Origin: Cladophialophora immunda
Taxonomy: Eukaryota > Ascomycota > Eurotiomycetes > Chaetothyriales > Herpotrichiellaceae
Direction: 5' to 3'
Length of the DNA stretch: 64,000 nucleotides
Assembly (NCBI RefSeq): GCF_000835495.1
Contig: NW_015622547.1
Location: forward strand, 1,488,001 to 1,552,000
The notes beneath the pieces are model-generated. The model saw only the letters and a program-made list of their open reading frames with translations. It did not search any database and was not told where the DNA came from. Position numbers and translations under genes: made by a program. This document shows, piece after piece, positions 32,400 to 42,345 of the stretch. Within the stretch, counting starts at the first letter, position 1. Each line of letters opens with the position of its first letter.

Positions 32400-32963
32400 A
32401 TGTCTCAGGTAGCTTTCCCAGCTTTAGAAAGGTTAGACCAGATAATATCGCTGACCATACGCCAGGCCGGAAGCACACCATTAAATCTCAACTTTAACCA
32501 TCTAGGCATTGCGGTACCGGACTGCGGCGAAGCGGCCAAATGGTATGCAGAGAATCTCGGATTTCGGGTGGTGACGGCGCTCCCTATATATATCAATCGT
32601 GACGATGAGCCTGACCATCCGGTGTTTGATATATACCCAGCGCACCTTCGGGAGGTTAAGATAATGGTTTTGAATATGGGAAACAATATTGCCTTTGAGA
32701 TCTTTGAGTTCATTGACCCGAAGATGGAGCACCCGGCTACATTCGATATCACCCGGGGAGGGATGTTCCACTTTGCAATCACTCACCCATATCCGGACGA
32801 ATTATGCGAACGAATTATCGCAGCTGGCGGCAAGAAAATCGGTAAAACTGTCTGTCGGTCTCCCCCTGATAGTGCACTCTATGTCCAGGATCCATGGGGA
32901 AACGTGATTGAAGTATTAAGCGCTGGTTTTGCAGCCGGATGGGTTAAACTGCGAGCTGGATGA
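32400..32963 (+). CDS. vicinal-oxygen-chelate (glyoxalase/bleomycin-resistance) family protein
   Basis: Single-exon protein of 187 aa. After a 30-residue lead it has one VOC module: NFNHLGIAVPD with the first metal-ligand His, AKWYAENLGFRVV, IMVLNMGNNIAFEIFEF with a Glu, FHFAITHPYPD with a second His, and VQDPWGNVIEVLS with the last Glu. The His/Glu pattern suggests a bound divalent metal. Possible activities are lactoylglutathione-lyase-like isomerisation, epimerisation or dioxygenation. It is divergent from an SDR and upstream of the transporter. Confidence 0.85.
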   Translation: MSQVAFPALERLDQIISLTIRQAGSTPLNLNFNHLGIAVPDCGEAAKWYAENLGFRVVTALPIYINRDDEPDHPVFDIYPAHLREVKIMVLNMGNNIAFEIFEFIDPKMEHPATFDITRGGMFHFAITHPYPDELCERIIAAGGKKIGKTVCRSPPDSALYVQDPWGNVIEVLSAGFAAGWVKLRAG

Positions 32964-33332
32964 ACATGCCTGGTGATCACGGTGTAGGAGTTTCAGAGCT
33001 ATAGGAAAGTCTTGACAGCCTCTGAAGAGATAGATTTTCAGGCTTCAGACAAATTGATTCCCCCCCTTGATGAGCATCCACAAAGCCGACTGGACAAGTT
33101 TGTTGCACGGGAGCCCGTCGGGAGCTTGGATATGCCTTCCCCCCACCCCCGCAAAAGTATATTCTTTCCCCAGACTAACTGATGAATTTCCGAGCAACAA
33201 CTCTGGCGGGGCCTACACGCGTCCAGGCCACCGCCAAGTCCAGACCCAATGTTATCATAAAGCTTTGAGCTCACCAACACCAACTCGACTCATCAAGAGC
33301 GACTTCTTTCTGCTACACTTGCCACGATAGCT
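32964..33332 (+). promoter_or_regulatory. promoter of the MFS transporter
   Basis: Contains AATTTCCGA at 33185-33193, about 140 bp before the ATG. Otherwise nothing recognised. Confidence 0.35.
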
Positions 33333-35365
33333 ATGGAACGTCGAGATTCAGAAGACATCAAGGCCCAACACCAAGAATTGGAGGTCATGGCCGCGGACAC
33401 GGACCAGGACATCGATATCATGGACACGGAAAAAGGTGGCAGCAACGTGACGGGCGCCCCAGAGGATGAGGATTTCGAATTTACCTTTGGAAAATTTATG
33501 GCCATGCTGGTGAGCCTGAAATCCGGGGTCCCATATCGTGACCTCCCGCTAACAGTCCTCAGGCATTTTCCCTTGGTTACGTGTCCGATAACTTTGTCAC
33601 CCAGTTCACCGGGGCAACCTTAGGGGTTGTCAATCGTGATATCGGTGAGCATATAAGTTACCTTCGCATCTGATAGTCATGGCGCAGTGACTAACCCATA
33701 ATCTTCTATTCTAGGTCCAAGCCCGAGCTATGTCTGGATGGCTCTGGGGCAGACCACTGGAACAGCTGCTTTAACTCCCATCGCTGGCCGATTTGGAGAT
33801 ATCTATGGACGTCGAAACTTTATCATCCTAGGTAATGTAATAGCAATGATCGGAACAGCCGTTGCAGCCACTGCGAAGGACATCAACACTATCATCGTCG
33901 GCTCGGTTCTGATTGGCATCTCCGGAGCGTTTCGCCAAATCTGCTGGAGTAGCTTAGGGGAACTTGTTCCAAAGGCCTGGCGCTCGTTCGCCTTTGGGGC
34001 GCTCTCCAGCACACTTTCAATCACCTCATCCTTCGGTCCCGTTGTCGGTAAGTTAGATGACGCAAGGTCCAGATAGGACCAGAGCTAACCCAGTGGTTGT
34101 TCTACGTTATAGCATTTTCCTTTATCGCAACGAGCACCTGGAGATGGATCTATTGGTTCCCATTCATCCTAGATGGAATTTCCCTAGTTATGACCATCCT
34201 CTGGTACCATCCAATGAACCAATATATCCATGAAATGGGCACCTCGACATGGCGCCAGATCCTTGAAACCGACTTCATCGGCTGTTTTACCTTTATCGCG
34301 GGCCTCGTCGTCTTTCTCTTGGGGCTCTCTTTTGGGGGCAGTGAATTTCCATGGTACGCCGTTCTTTCCGCTCACCAATTCTCTACTGACATTTCTAGGC
34401 GTTCGGCAGGCACACTAGCACCGATCGTCCTCGGATTCGTGGTACTTGTGATCTGTGCGTTCTACGAGGCGTACAGTAAGACCAAGTGGCCCATATTTCC
34501 ACCTTCAATCTTCCGTGATGTCAGGGGCTTTACCTTGGTTCAGGTTGCAGTATTCCTCTACGGAATGTCCTTCTACGCCACTGCGGTCTTATGGCCTGCC
34601 CAGGTTCAAGCACTCTACACTACACCCGACGAGCCTTATAAGATCGGATGGTACTCCGGTGCAAGTGGTTTTGCCGGTCTAGTCTGGAGTATAACCGCTG
34701 GCATTATCCTGTCGAAGTTCCGACATGTTCGCCTACAGCTGATTTTCTATGTATTCGGAGTCCTCCTCTTCAGTGCTTGTCAAGCCACGGTTACGCCGAC
34801 GAGCAACATCGGATCGACTATTCTGGTGGTCTTCCTCTTTGCTGTAGTTGCCGGTGTCAATATCGCAACGATCACAGTAGTCCAGACAACGGTCAAGCAC
34901 GAGTTTATCGGTATTGCGACTGGAATTGTCTGTTGTTCTCGATCTGTGGGTGGATCGATTGCCCAGGTCATCTACACGACAATCTTGCACAACAAACTGG
35001 TCTCCAATGTGGCAACTGATGTGGCTGCTCCCTTGGTCTCCGCAGGAGTTCCACCAAGCACACTTCCTACGATCGTCGAGGCCCTTCTCACCGGAATATC
35101 CGGCCCACTCAAAAGTTTAACTCCGAGTCAACTCTTGATCGCAACAGAAGGACTGAAGAGGGCCAATGCCGCCGCTTTCCGCGTTGTCTATCTCGTGACG
35201 ATCGCCTTTGGAACGATTGGTCTGATCGCGGTCTATTTCGTCAAAGACATTGATCACCTTTTGACTCAGAAAGTCGACATTAAGCTTCAGGAGGGCGCCA
35301 TCATCCATTCTCACACAGACACTGGCGAGGGTCATATTATCCAGCAGAACGAGCGAAGCGCCTAG
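33333..35365 (+). CDS. MFS transporter, TRI12/DHA2-like, about 14 membrane segments
   Basis: Plasma-membrane drug:H+ antiporter-type carrier. Exons 33333-33509, 33563-33644, 33715-34047, 34113-34353 and 34399-35365 give 599 aa. The N-terminus is acidic and cytosolic. The sequence GRFGDIYGRRN is the family's loop 2-3 motif. SLGELVPKAWRSFAFG and STWRWIYWFPFI are typical of the TRI12 group. The intron at 34354-34398 is 45 bp, a multiple of three without a stop, so retention would add 15 residues. It may import the substrate or export a toxic intermediate; the sequence does not tell which. Confidence 0.9.
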
Positions 35366-36685
35366 AATAACTGGCTTTGTGGGCGGAGCTGAAGCGCAAA
35401 GCCTTTGATGATGGTAGTGTTATGCTTAGGAGGACGACTGGACTGTGACTACTCTTTGTCAATCAGTCCTTAAATATGGGACAATTGACAAGACTGGATT
35501 TCGTTCCTTTCGCGTGTCGGTAGTTGGGGCAGGCAGACAAACGGTGTTCATGTACGATCCGAAGTACATTATTGCCTCGAAAGTATCAAAACTCACCGCT
35601 CTCTAACTACGTCTACCACTCGGTACATGAAAAATGGTTGACAATGATCGGCAACATTAATCGATCTGGGTGCCATCTCCCCGTGGCTAAAACCGCGGTA
35701 TCTGTTACAATCCTCGACACGTTCCACGTGTGTGCTCCCAACGTGCTGCGGCCTTTCCCCCAACCGTGCCGTTAGCATCTTCATCTCCCGCAGCACCAAT
35801 TTCGTGTTGGTTTTTGATGCACACAGAGATCAGTGTAGCAGCAAGTTCCAGTGTTGCCAGGATTGCAGTCAGGACCTCGCCTTTATTGTGGTCATGACTG
35901 CCAAGGGATTGGCAAGAATATCAAGCGATTTTATTGGTTCAGGAACATGGTGGATTCTATTAGGTCCTTGGGACCGTCTGACTATACAGCCTCGAGTAAT
36001 TATCGAAGCGTCACTATTATATCGCTTGGTAACTGTACCAGTCACGATAGAGGGTCTCTCACCGTTACTAAACCGGTCTTGATACCATTTGAATAGACTA
36101 CGGCCAGAAGGGTTTAATCTGAGCGTTGTATACTTGATATCCACAATAAGAGGCTCGTCGCCCAAAACTCGTTTTACAAATTAAAATTAATTTGTTTCAC
36201 GTTGAATGGGACCAGAGTTTCTACCTAGGTAGCTTTTGTGCAATTTGAGACCACTCGCACGATACTTTCTGCAGAGAGAGGGAGAGAGAGAGAGAACGGA
36301 ATTATGGGGAATGTGATAAGGCTCGGGTGAGAAGTTCCGGACGACGCGTACGACCATCGATGATTTCACCTTGGCCAACCAATCGACGGGGCTGTTATCG
36401 ATCGAATTCTACAGCGCCGAGTCCCCTTGTTTCCGAATCTTCGTGTCTACACTGATGCATTCCGACCGTCCGGCCGTATACATTCTTGATTCCGGGGTGC
36501 AAACAAGCCTCTTGTCGGAGCCCATCGAGCCTTGTGGATATCTTCTGAAAGGTTGTCAATAGGGAAAATCGTGGAATCTGTCTAAGAGTTTCCATATTTG
36601 AAGCATATATCTGTACCCGACATATACAAAGAGGGGTAGACTCTGTTTGTACATTTCTGGTTGAACAGCCTAAATTGAGGGGGAA

Positions 36686-36719
<34 letters not shown>

Positions 36720-36782
36720 GTATACCGACAACACCTCAAAAGAAAGCTCCATTTTGAAACGACTTTGGAAGACCTACGAAGA
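35366..36782 (+). promoter_or_regulatory. long intergenic region upstream of the second ADH
   Basis: About 1.4 kb with no convincing gene. It carries CGGAATT at 36297-36303, AGTTCCGGAC at 36333-36342, TTTCCGAAT at 36430-36438, ATTCCGACC at about 36459 and ATTCCGGGG at about 36489. It also has a GA-rich tract at 36273-36295 and a (GT)15 repeat. Confidence 0.45.
36689..36718 (+). repeat. (GT)15 microsatellite
   Basis: Thirty bases of uninterrupted GT dinucleotides, ending 64 bp upstream of the ADH start codon, so inside the presumed 5' UTR or core promoter. It creates an open frame of alternating Cys-Val that should not be read as protein. Confidence 0.95.
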
Positions 36783-37865
36783 ATGTGGACGGGCAAAGTG
36801 GCGGTTTTCACGAAGCCTGGTGAGCCTATACAAATCAGAGAGGAGAATACTGCAGAACCAGGTCCGGAGCAGATAGTGGTACAGATGGTAATGGCAGGCA
36901 TTTGCGGAAGTGATGTTCATCGACTTTCAGGAGATATTCCAGAACCGCTGAAGCCTATATGTTTCGGACATGAGGTTGTTGGGAAAATAGTCGCACTTGG
37001 TAATGGAATCAGGTGTGATCGTGCAGGCAGGCCCATCGCTGTTGGTGATCTCCTCTACTGGCTTCCCTCCATGCCGTGTGGAAGTTGTTGGGAATGCAGC
37101 ATATCCAATCCATTGCATTGCAAAAGTCTGAACTGGCCAGTTGCTGCAGGTGGACCAAATGCAGCAGGATTTCGCGAATACGCGACGCTCGGTCCCAGAT
37201 GTACCTATATTCGCATCCCCTCTGGTACAAGTCCCGAGTCTGTCATCGCCTTTGGCTGCGCAATGCCCACAGCGTTAAGAGGGATTGGCAAACTCGGCCC
37301 CATTAATTCTCAGACAGATGTTGTGGTTCAGGGTGCGGGTCCTGTGGGACTGGCAGTGACTTTTCTTGTGAGCCTCGCAGGTGCTCGAACCATCACTGTC
37401 ATCGGCGACCCTGCACATCGATTGGAGATCGCTCGCTCACTCGGAGCTACGCAGACTCTGTCGATTAGCGAGAGTGGAGTAGAACAGAGACATGAAAAGA
37501 TCAAAGCATTCACAAACGGTCGTGGGGCGTCTATGGTGATAGAGGCCTCAGGGTCCAAGGCAGCTTTTCCTGAAGGTTTCAACTTACTTGGAATGAACGG
37601 GAAATACCTCATCCTCGGACTGTACTCTGGAAAGGCCGAAGCAGTGATCGATCCTGTACGCATCAACAACTACAATCTACACATCATTGGAAGCTTGGGC
37701 ATTGAAACAGAGAACTATCTAAAGACGGTTGAGCTGGCAACAGTGCATGGAAAACTTCGAGACATGGATCGCTTGATAACCCACCGCTTCCCTCTTTCTT
37801 CAATCGAGGACGCCATTCAGTCAGTGGCTCAAGGAATCCCCGCAAAAGCCGTGATTGTGCCATGA
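36783..37865 (+). CDS. zinc-binding alcohol/polyol dehydrogenase (MDR family)
   Basis: Single-exon protein of 360 aa from ATG 36783. The frame is open upstream, but that part is translated microsatellite. Catalytic-zinc residues are in GICGSDVHRL and FGHEVVG. A Cys lobe for structural zinc is in PCGSCWECSISNPLHC. The cofactor motif is GAGPVG, followed by TVIGDPAHRLEIARSLGA. It resembles threonine/sorbitol-dehydrogenase-like or L-idonate-type MDR enzymes more than the yeast-type ADH at 26632-28258. It probably oxidises an alcohol intermediate. Confidence 0.88.
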   Translation: MWTGKVAVFTKPGEPIQIREENTAEPGPEQIVVQMVMAGICGSDVHRLSGDIPEPLKPICFGHEVVGKIVALGNGIRCDRAGRPIAVGDLLYWLPSMPCGSCWECSISNPLHCKSLNWPVAAGGPNAAGFREYATLGPRCTYIRIPSGTSPESVIAFGCAMPTALRGIGKLGPINSQTDVVVQGAGPVGLAVTFLVSLAGARTITVIGDPAHRLEIARSLGATQTLSISESGVEQRHEKIKAFTNGRGASMVIEASGSKAAFPEGFNLLGMNGKYLILGLYSGKAEAVIDPVRINNYNLHIIGSLGIETENYLKTVELATVHGKLRDMDRLITHRFPLSSIEDAIQSVAQGIPAKAVIVP

Positions 37866-38710
37866 TCTCTTGAAATGGATACACGTTGATCAGAACGGAC
37901 GAAAGGGCCGGCAATAGTAAAATTTTTGTGAGAGATTCCGTCCTCTTGTTAAATTGCACATCCTACGCCAAAGGTATCTCGATTATTCTTTCTCTCTGTC
38001 TATCTACCTACGCATGAAGGCTCCAAATAAGGGTTCAAAGATGGCGGATTCGTGTTTCAGCCTGGAAACATTCGATAAAGCCTGTCCTTGCGGCGCTACT
38101 GCTCGATGCAAAGTACCACAATGTTACTAGTGTTCTGGTTTAACCCCTTAATAACTCCCCACTTCTTTGTTCTGAACAGTATGCTTCTCTGATACCACAG
38201 CCTGGTCTTCACCCATGCCAATGACAAGGATATTTTCGGAATACATTTTCACCAGGGGCATACCGCAATATGATGCTTGCCCCCCATGAATGTTCGTCTA
38301 AGAATTCTATCACATCGTACACCTCTCCTTCAACGCTAAGCCAGCGTGACTACCAAGTGCAATGTTGGGCCACCTGATCGGCAGTGAGCATGGTGGCGAA
38401 TCGGGTAATGTGGTCGAGAGTCCAAGAAGAGCAGACAAAGTTCTGCAGTCCTGGTCGAAGGTCAAGATGGCCTGAGCAAAGGTTCAGAGGGCCCGGTCCA
38501 CGATATCTAAGAACCTCCATCAGTTTGAACTCCATGTTAGGAAAAGGGTGGCGAGGCTGGGCGGAATTCCCGGAATTCGGACAAAAATGAAGCCTCCGCG
38601 AAGTGATAGAAATTAACCCTGCATCTTTTGTCAACAATAACGAGCATGGACATAACATCGCCGAGATCAACACCTGAATTTTATTGTTATCTGGAGAAAC
38701 TTGAGTAACC
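37866..38710 (+). promoter_or_regulatory. promoter of the TauD dioxygenase with tandem CGGAATTC nonamers
   Basis: TTTCGGAATA at 38234-38243, and two adjacent nonamers CGGAATTCC and CGGAATTCG at 38562-38579, about 130 bp upstream of the ATG. No gene seen. Confidence 0.5.
38562..38579 (+). promoter_or_regulatory. two adjacent CGGAATTC nonamers
   Basis: CGGAATTCC followed at once by CGGAATTCG, upstream of the TauD gene. Each nonamer also reads as GAATTC with CGG flanks. Candidate operator. Confidence 0.5.
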
Positions 38711-39664
38711 ATGGGAAGCATTGCAAAGCCAATCTCTATCAAGCAAATCCATCCCACCTTCGCTGCTAGGATTGAAGGGCTAAATCTCTCCAACCCGATT
38801 AGCGATGCGCAGTTTGATCAGCTTCGCGATGCAGTCCACAAGTATGGTGTGGTAGTTATCAGGAAAGCAAACTTACCTGATGATACAGCCCACGTCGCCT
38901 TTTCTCGCCTGTTTGGCGAAGTCGAGAAGAGCAAGTACCGCAGCCCACACATGAGGAAGCTCGACGAGCCCGAGATCTTCGACATATCCAACCTAGACGA
39001 GAAAGGTCAGGTCGTGACCCATAGCAATGAAAAAAGGATTACTGCTATTCGGGGCAATGCTCTATGGCATGCCGACGGCTCATTCAATCCGCGGCGGACA
39101 TACGTCTCTATTCTTCGGGCCGTGGAAATCCCGCCCAAGTCCATGGGTGGACACACTGAGTATGCCGACGCGCGCCAGGCTTACGATGATCTCCCACAAG
39201 CAACCAAAGACAAGATCAAGGACTTGGTGGTCGTGCACTCTTTCTATCATAATCGCAAGACCGCAAATCCAGACTCTCCGCTGTTCAAAGACGTCAACAT
39301 CATGAGTATGCCTGTTGCTCGCCACAAACTGGTCACCATCCACGAGCCGACTGGGCGACCGATGCTATATGTCACATCCTATTCTTACTCGATCGAGGAT
39401 ATGCCACTCGAGGAAGGGCAAAAGCTCCTGAAAGAATTGGTGGACCACGCCAAACAACCCAGGTATGTCTTTGAGCACCATTGGGATTCACCAGGAGACG
39501 TGGTTATCTGGGACAACACGGCCGTTCTGCATCGTGCAACCTCGGGTGCGTACGAGGGCAAGCATGTCAGGGACATGAGAAGGACGTGTGTCATGGATTC
39601 AGGCACGCAGGCTTACGGGTTGAACGACCCCGAGCTTGCAAAGGACCAGGCAAACTCCAGCTAA
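38711..39664 (+). CDS. TauD/TfdA-family 2-oxoglutarate- and Fe(II)-dependent dioxygenase
   Basis: Single-exon protein of 317 aa. The iron facial triad is visible: HxD at His120-Asp122 (LWHADGSF) and a distal His in NTAVLHRATSG. The 2-oxoglutarate-binding Arg is probably in RDMRRTCVMD. The N-terminal FAARIEGLNLSNPI and the RTYVSILRAVEIPP segment fit the TfdA (2,4-D dioxygenase) branch. Such enzymes hydroxylate or O-dealkylate their substrate with loss of CO2 from 2-oxoglutarate. In the cluster it could remove an ether side chain from an aromatic or alicyclic substrate. Confidence 0.9.
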   Translation: MGSIAKPISIKQIHPTFAARIEGLNLSNPISDAQFDQLRDAVHKYGVVVIRKANLPDDTAHVAFSRLFGEVEKSKYRSPHMRKLDEPEIFDISNLDEKGQVVTHSNEKRITAIRGNALWHADGSFNPRRTYVSILRAVEIPPKSMGGHTEYADARQAYDDLPQATKDKIKDLVVVHSFYHNRKTANPDSPLFKDVNIMSMPVARHKLVTIHEPTGRPMLYVTSYSYSIEDMPLEEGQKLLKELVDHAKQPRYVFEHHWDSPGDVVIWDNTAVLHRATSGAYEGKHVRDMRRTCVMDSGTQAYGLNDPELAKDQANSS

Positions 39665-40392
39665 TCGCGTCGTGTTGACCCTGTATATGAGCACACACGT
39701 ATAACAGAGAAAAAGCATTAGGTATTATGTGAAATTCGATGATAATTTGGAAACCAACGGACTCCTTTAATTTGCATTGAACACCTGCTCGACTAGTCAT
39801 CCAATACTCCGCTCTCCATGAAATCGGATATGCGAACCAAAAATCGAGCTTGTGATGCCGGCCATGAAAATATGTTCTCGACGACTATCATAGAGTCAGT
39901 CACTCTGTCTTTGGCGAGTTTCAGAGCAAATTTGGTTCAGACAACAAAGCATTTGGTTTTGTTACTCTCTTCGTAACTAGCTGAGTGGTCAGAGCCTGGC
40001 GTGTGTCTATCAACAGCCCATGCTGATGTTCTACTAGGGTAAACTCAATTCAGCAAACTCCGGTCATTCTATACGAGTACGCGAGAGTTCGTCGGGTAGT
40101 CACAAGAAAACATTTCCGAGTTCACCGTGCACATAATTATGCAAATACCTAATTTGTAAACCCTCCCTAATGCAGAGTTGGAAAAGGCTGAGCCGCAGTC
40201 GATAATGCTGCGATCCACAATTCCGTGCTTCCAATGCGGGGGGCGGGGCCTCCAACAGTAAAGTACAATCTCGTGTTAAGATATCTTTGTATAGGGAATT
40301 TCGCGCACTCGGGGTACCAACTGGGTGACAGCGCCAAATTTCTAGCACTTCATCTTTCTGATATCTTCACCAAAGGTGTATCGTGAGCAAGA
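39665..40392 (+). promoter_or_regulatory. promoter of the Gfo/Idh/MocA gene
   Basis: Contains ATTTCCGAG at 40112-40120 and CAATTCCG at 40218-40225. No gene seen. Confidence 0.4.
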
Positions 40393-41534
40393 ATGGCTCC
40401 TATTAAATTGGGACTCATTGGACTGTCAGCACAAGGGTGAGCCATAATTCATCTCGGTGTCCCAAAGCTAAATTTCCTACACGCAGCTCGTGGGCTTCGC
40501 AGGCACACTTGCCATACCTTCAAAAGACCAAGCTCTACCACATCAACGCACTCTTGAACAGCAGTACAGAATCTGCTGTAAAGGCCGCGAGAGCGTACGG
40601 TCTGGCTGAAGACGTCTCATGCCATAGCGATATTGATTCTCTTGTCCACGATCCAAATGTCGACGTCGTGGTCGTGTCTGTTAAAGCCCCCGACCACTAT
40701 AAACTCGCGAAACCAGCGCTACAAGCTGGGAAAGATGTCTTTGTAGAATGGCCACTTGGTGCAAATCTAAAGGAAGCAGAGGAGCTTGCTGCACTCGCGA
40801 CCTTACATAAGGTGAAAACTATGGTCGGCCTCCAGGCGCGCCAGAGTCCAAGTGTGAGAAAGGCCAGAGAAATGATTCAGAACGACGATCTAGGGGAGAT
40901 TCTGGGTACAACCATGTTAGGCTCAGGGATTATCTTCGGGCCTACGACACCCTTTGACTTCGAGTATGGATGTCAGATTGAACGCGGTGCGAACTTGATC
41001 ACTATACCTGCTGGCCACGCTATGGATGCGCTCTGCTATGTACTAGGCGAGTTTAAGGACCTACAAGCCACATTAGCAAACAATCGACCGAAAATGCCTC
41101 TTGTGGATGGATCAGGGCAAGTCGTGCGAACTGCGGAAAAGACCTCGCACGATTACGTGTCTGTACAGGGAAATCTGGTGCGAGGGGGAGTTGCGACGGT
41201 TGTCTACCAGGGGGGTTTCTCGCGAACCGAAAAGAACTTCTATTGGGAGATCAATGGGACCAAGGGTAGTTTGGTTCTCGAGGGCCCAGTGGGCCATCTT
41301 CAGATGTACCAACCCAAGCTCAGGTTTGTCAAAGCTCATCAAGGTGCGCAGCTGGAGGAGGTAGACGTCGAAAAAGCCGAAAACTTCGCATATAACGTTG
41401 GAAAGGCCTGGGATTCTTTCGCTGAGCAGGGCGAAGGGACTGTGACAACTTTTGAGGAAGCTCTTGTGAGGCACAAGATGATCGATGCAATATACCGCAG
41501 CAACGAGAAAGGGACTCGAGAGAGTTACATTTGA
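40393..41534 (+). CDS. Gfo/Idh/MocA-family oxidoreductase, Gal80-like
   Basis: Two exons, 40393-40436 and 40487-41534, give 363 aa. The N-terminal Rossmann motif GLIGLSAQG is split by the intron. NVDVVVVSVKAPDHYKLAKPALQAGKDVFVEWPLG shows the family hallmark with EWP in place of EKP, as in Gal80-type proteins. The second domain has AGHAMDALCYVLGEF and GTKGSLVLEG. It may be an NAD(P)-dependent dehydrogenase of a sugar-like or cyclic alcohol, or a ligand-sensing regulator that binds a transcription factor. It is the last gene with the cluster motif in its promoter. Confidence 0.88.
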
Positions 41535-42345
41535 GCAGAGAAACCCCCCAGTAAGACTGATCCTTTCTTTCTTTGGCGGGTTTGAGACGCACTGTTCTCC
41601 ATCCAATTCTTGTTCTGTCTGTCTGTACTGCTATCGCTGGGCTGCCGAGCGTTTTGCTTCCCATTACAATAGTTGCTTGACTGGGTGCGCTACATGAAGC
41701 GCATATTTGACCTTGTTGGAAGTACTTGTATTGCCCAGGGCTTACTCATTGATGTTTTTCCAAACCAGTGCTGGCTCTCGACAACTTCGATACCAAAAGC
41801 AGCTGGACGTCGCCAGTGCCTCCTTTGCATTAGTAGTATGCTAGGATGTGGGCCAGCTATGCAAAGTGGCGGTATGTGTTAGAGTCGTGAAGATATGTTC
41901 TGAGCTATTGGTGGTGATGTTGTTGATAGCGCGATTATATATGTCAAGTCGCTGAAGTTGAGTTCCGCTTTGTGGGCAGGGCAAGCATATCAACATATCG
42001 ATATACTGTATGTTTCCTTTCCCGCTAGTCACGTGCTGCACGTGACCTAGCCTTACTCGCAGTTCATGTCCTACCTGCCAGGCTGCCACAGCCGGCAGAC
42101 CTTCCCCTGGGCATCCCGCCCTCTGGTCGCATGAAAGGCCGTTTCTAACAGTGAGCTAGGTGTCAAATTACTTCGTCTTGGCATGTTTGCATTTCATACT
42201 CAGGCTGCAGCGCCTGAGGAAGCCCGCATAGGAATTTCGAAGAATGACAATTCGGTATACCCTTCTGTCTCTCTGACTCGGGCATCTCTGCTCAGGGCTA
42301 AGTATACTGCGATGGGAGCTTGGCTGGATCTGTCTTTGGCCCAAC
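41535..42345. promoter_or_regulatory. intergenic region with paired E-box
   Basis: No gene seen. At 42028-42046 lies GTCACGTG, CTG, CACGTGAC, two CACGTG cores in a near-perfect inverted repeat, about 300 bp upstream of the next gene. It lacks the AATTCCG motif, which supports placing the cluster border here. Confidence 0.45.
42028..42046. promoter_or_regulatory. paired CACGTG E-boxes
   Basis: Two GTCACGTG half-elements face each other across a 3-bp spacer. E-boxes of this form bind bHLH factors. The target gene is probably the membrane protein starting at 42346. Confidence 0.4.

Noticed and set aside
36675..36782. N-terminal extension of the second ADH (Cys-Val repeat)
   Set aside because: It is the translated GT microsatellite; the conserved protein starts at ATG 36783.
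239..41534. Secondary-metabolite biosynthetic cluster
   Set aside because: No PKS, NRPS, terpene synthase, DMATS or RiPP precursor is seen in the whole window, so a biosynthetic reading would need a core gene left of position 1.
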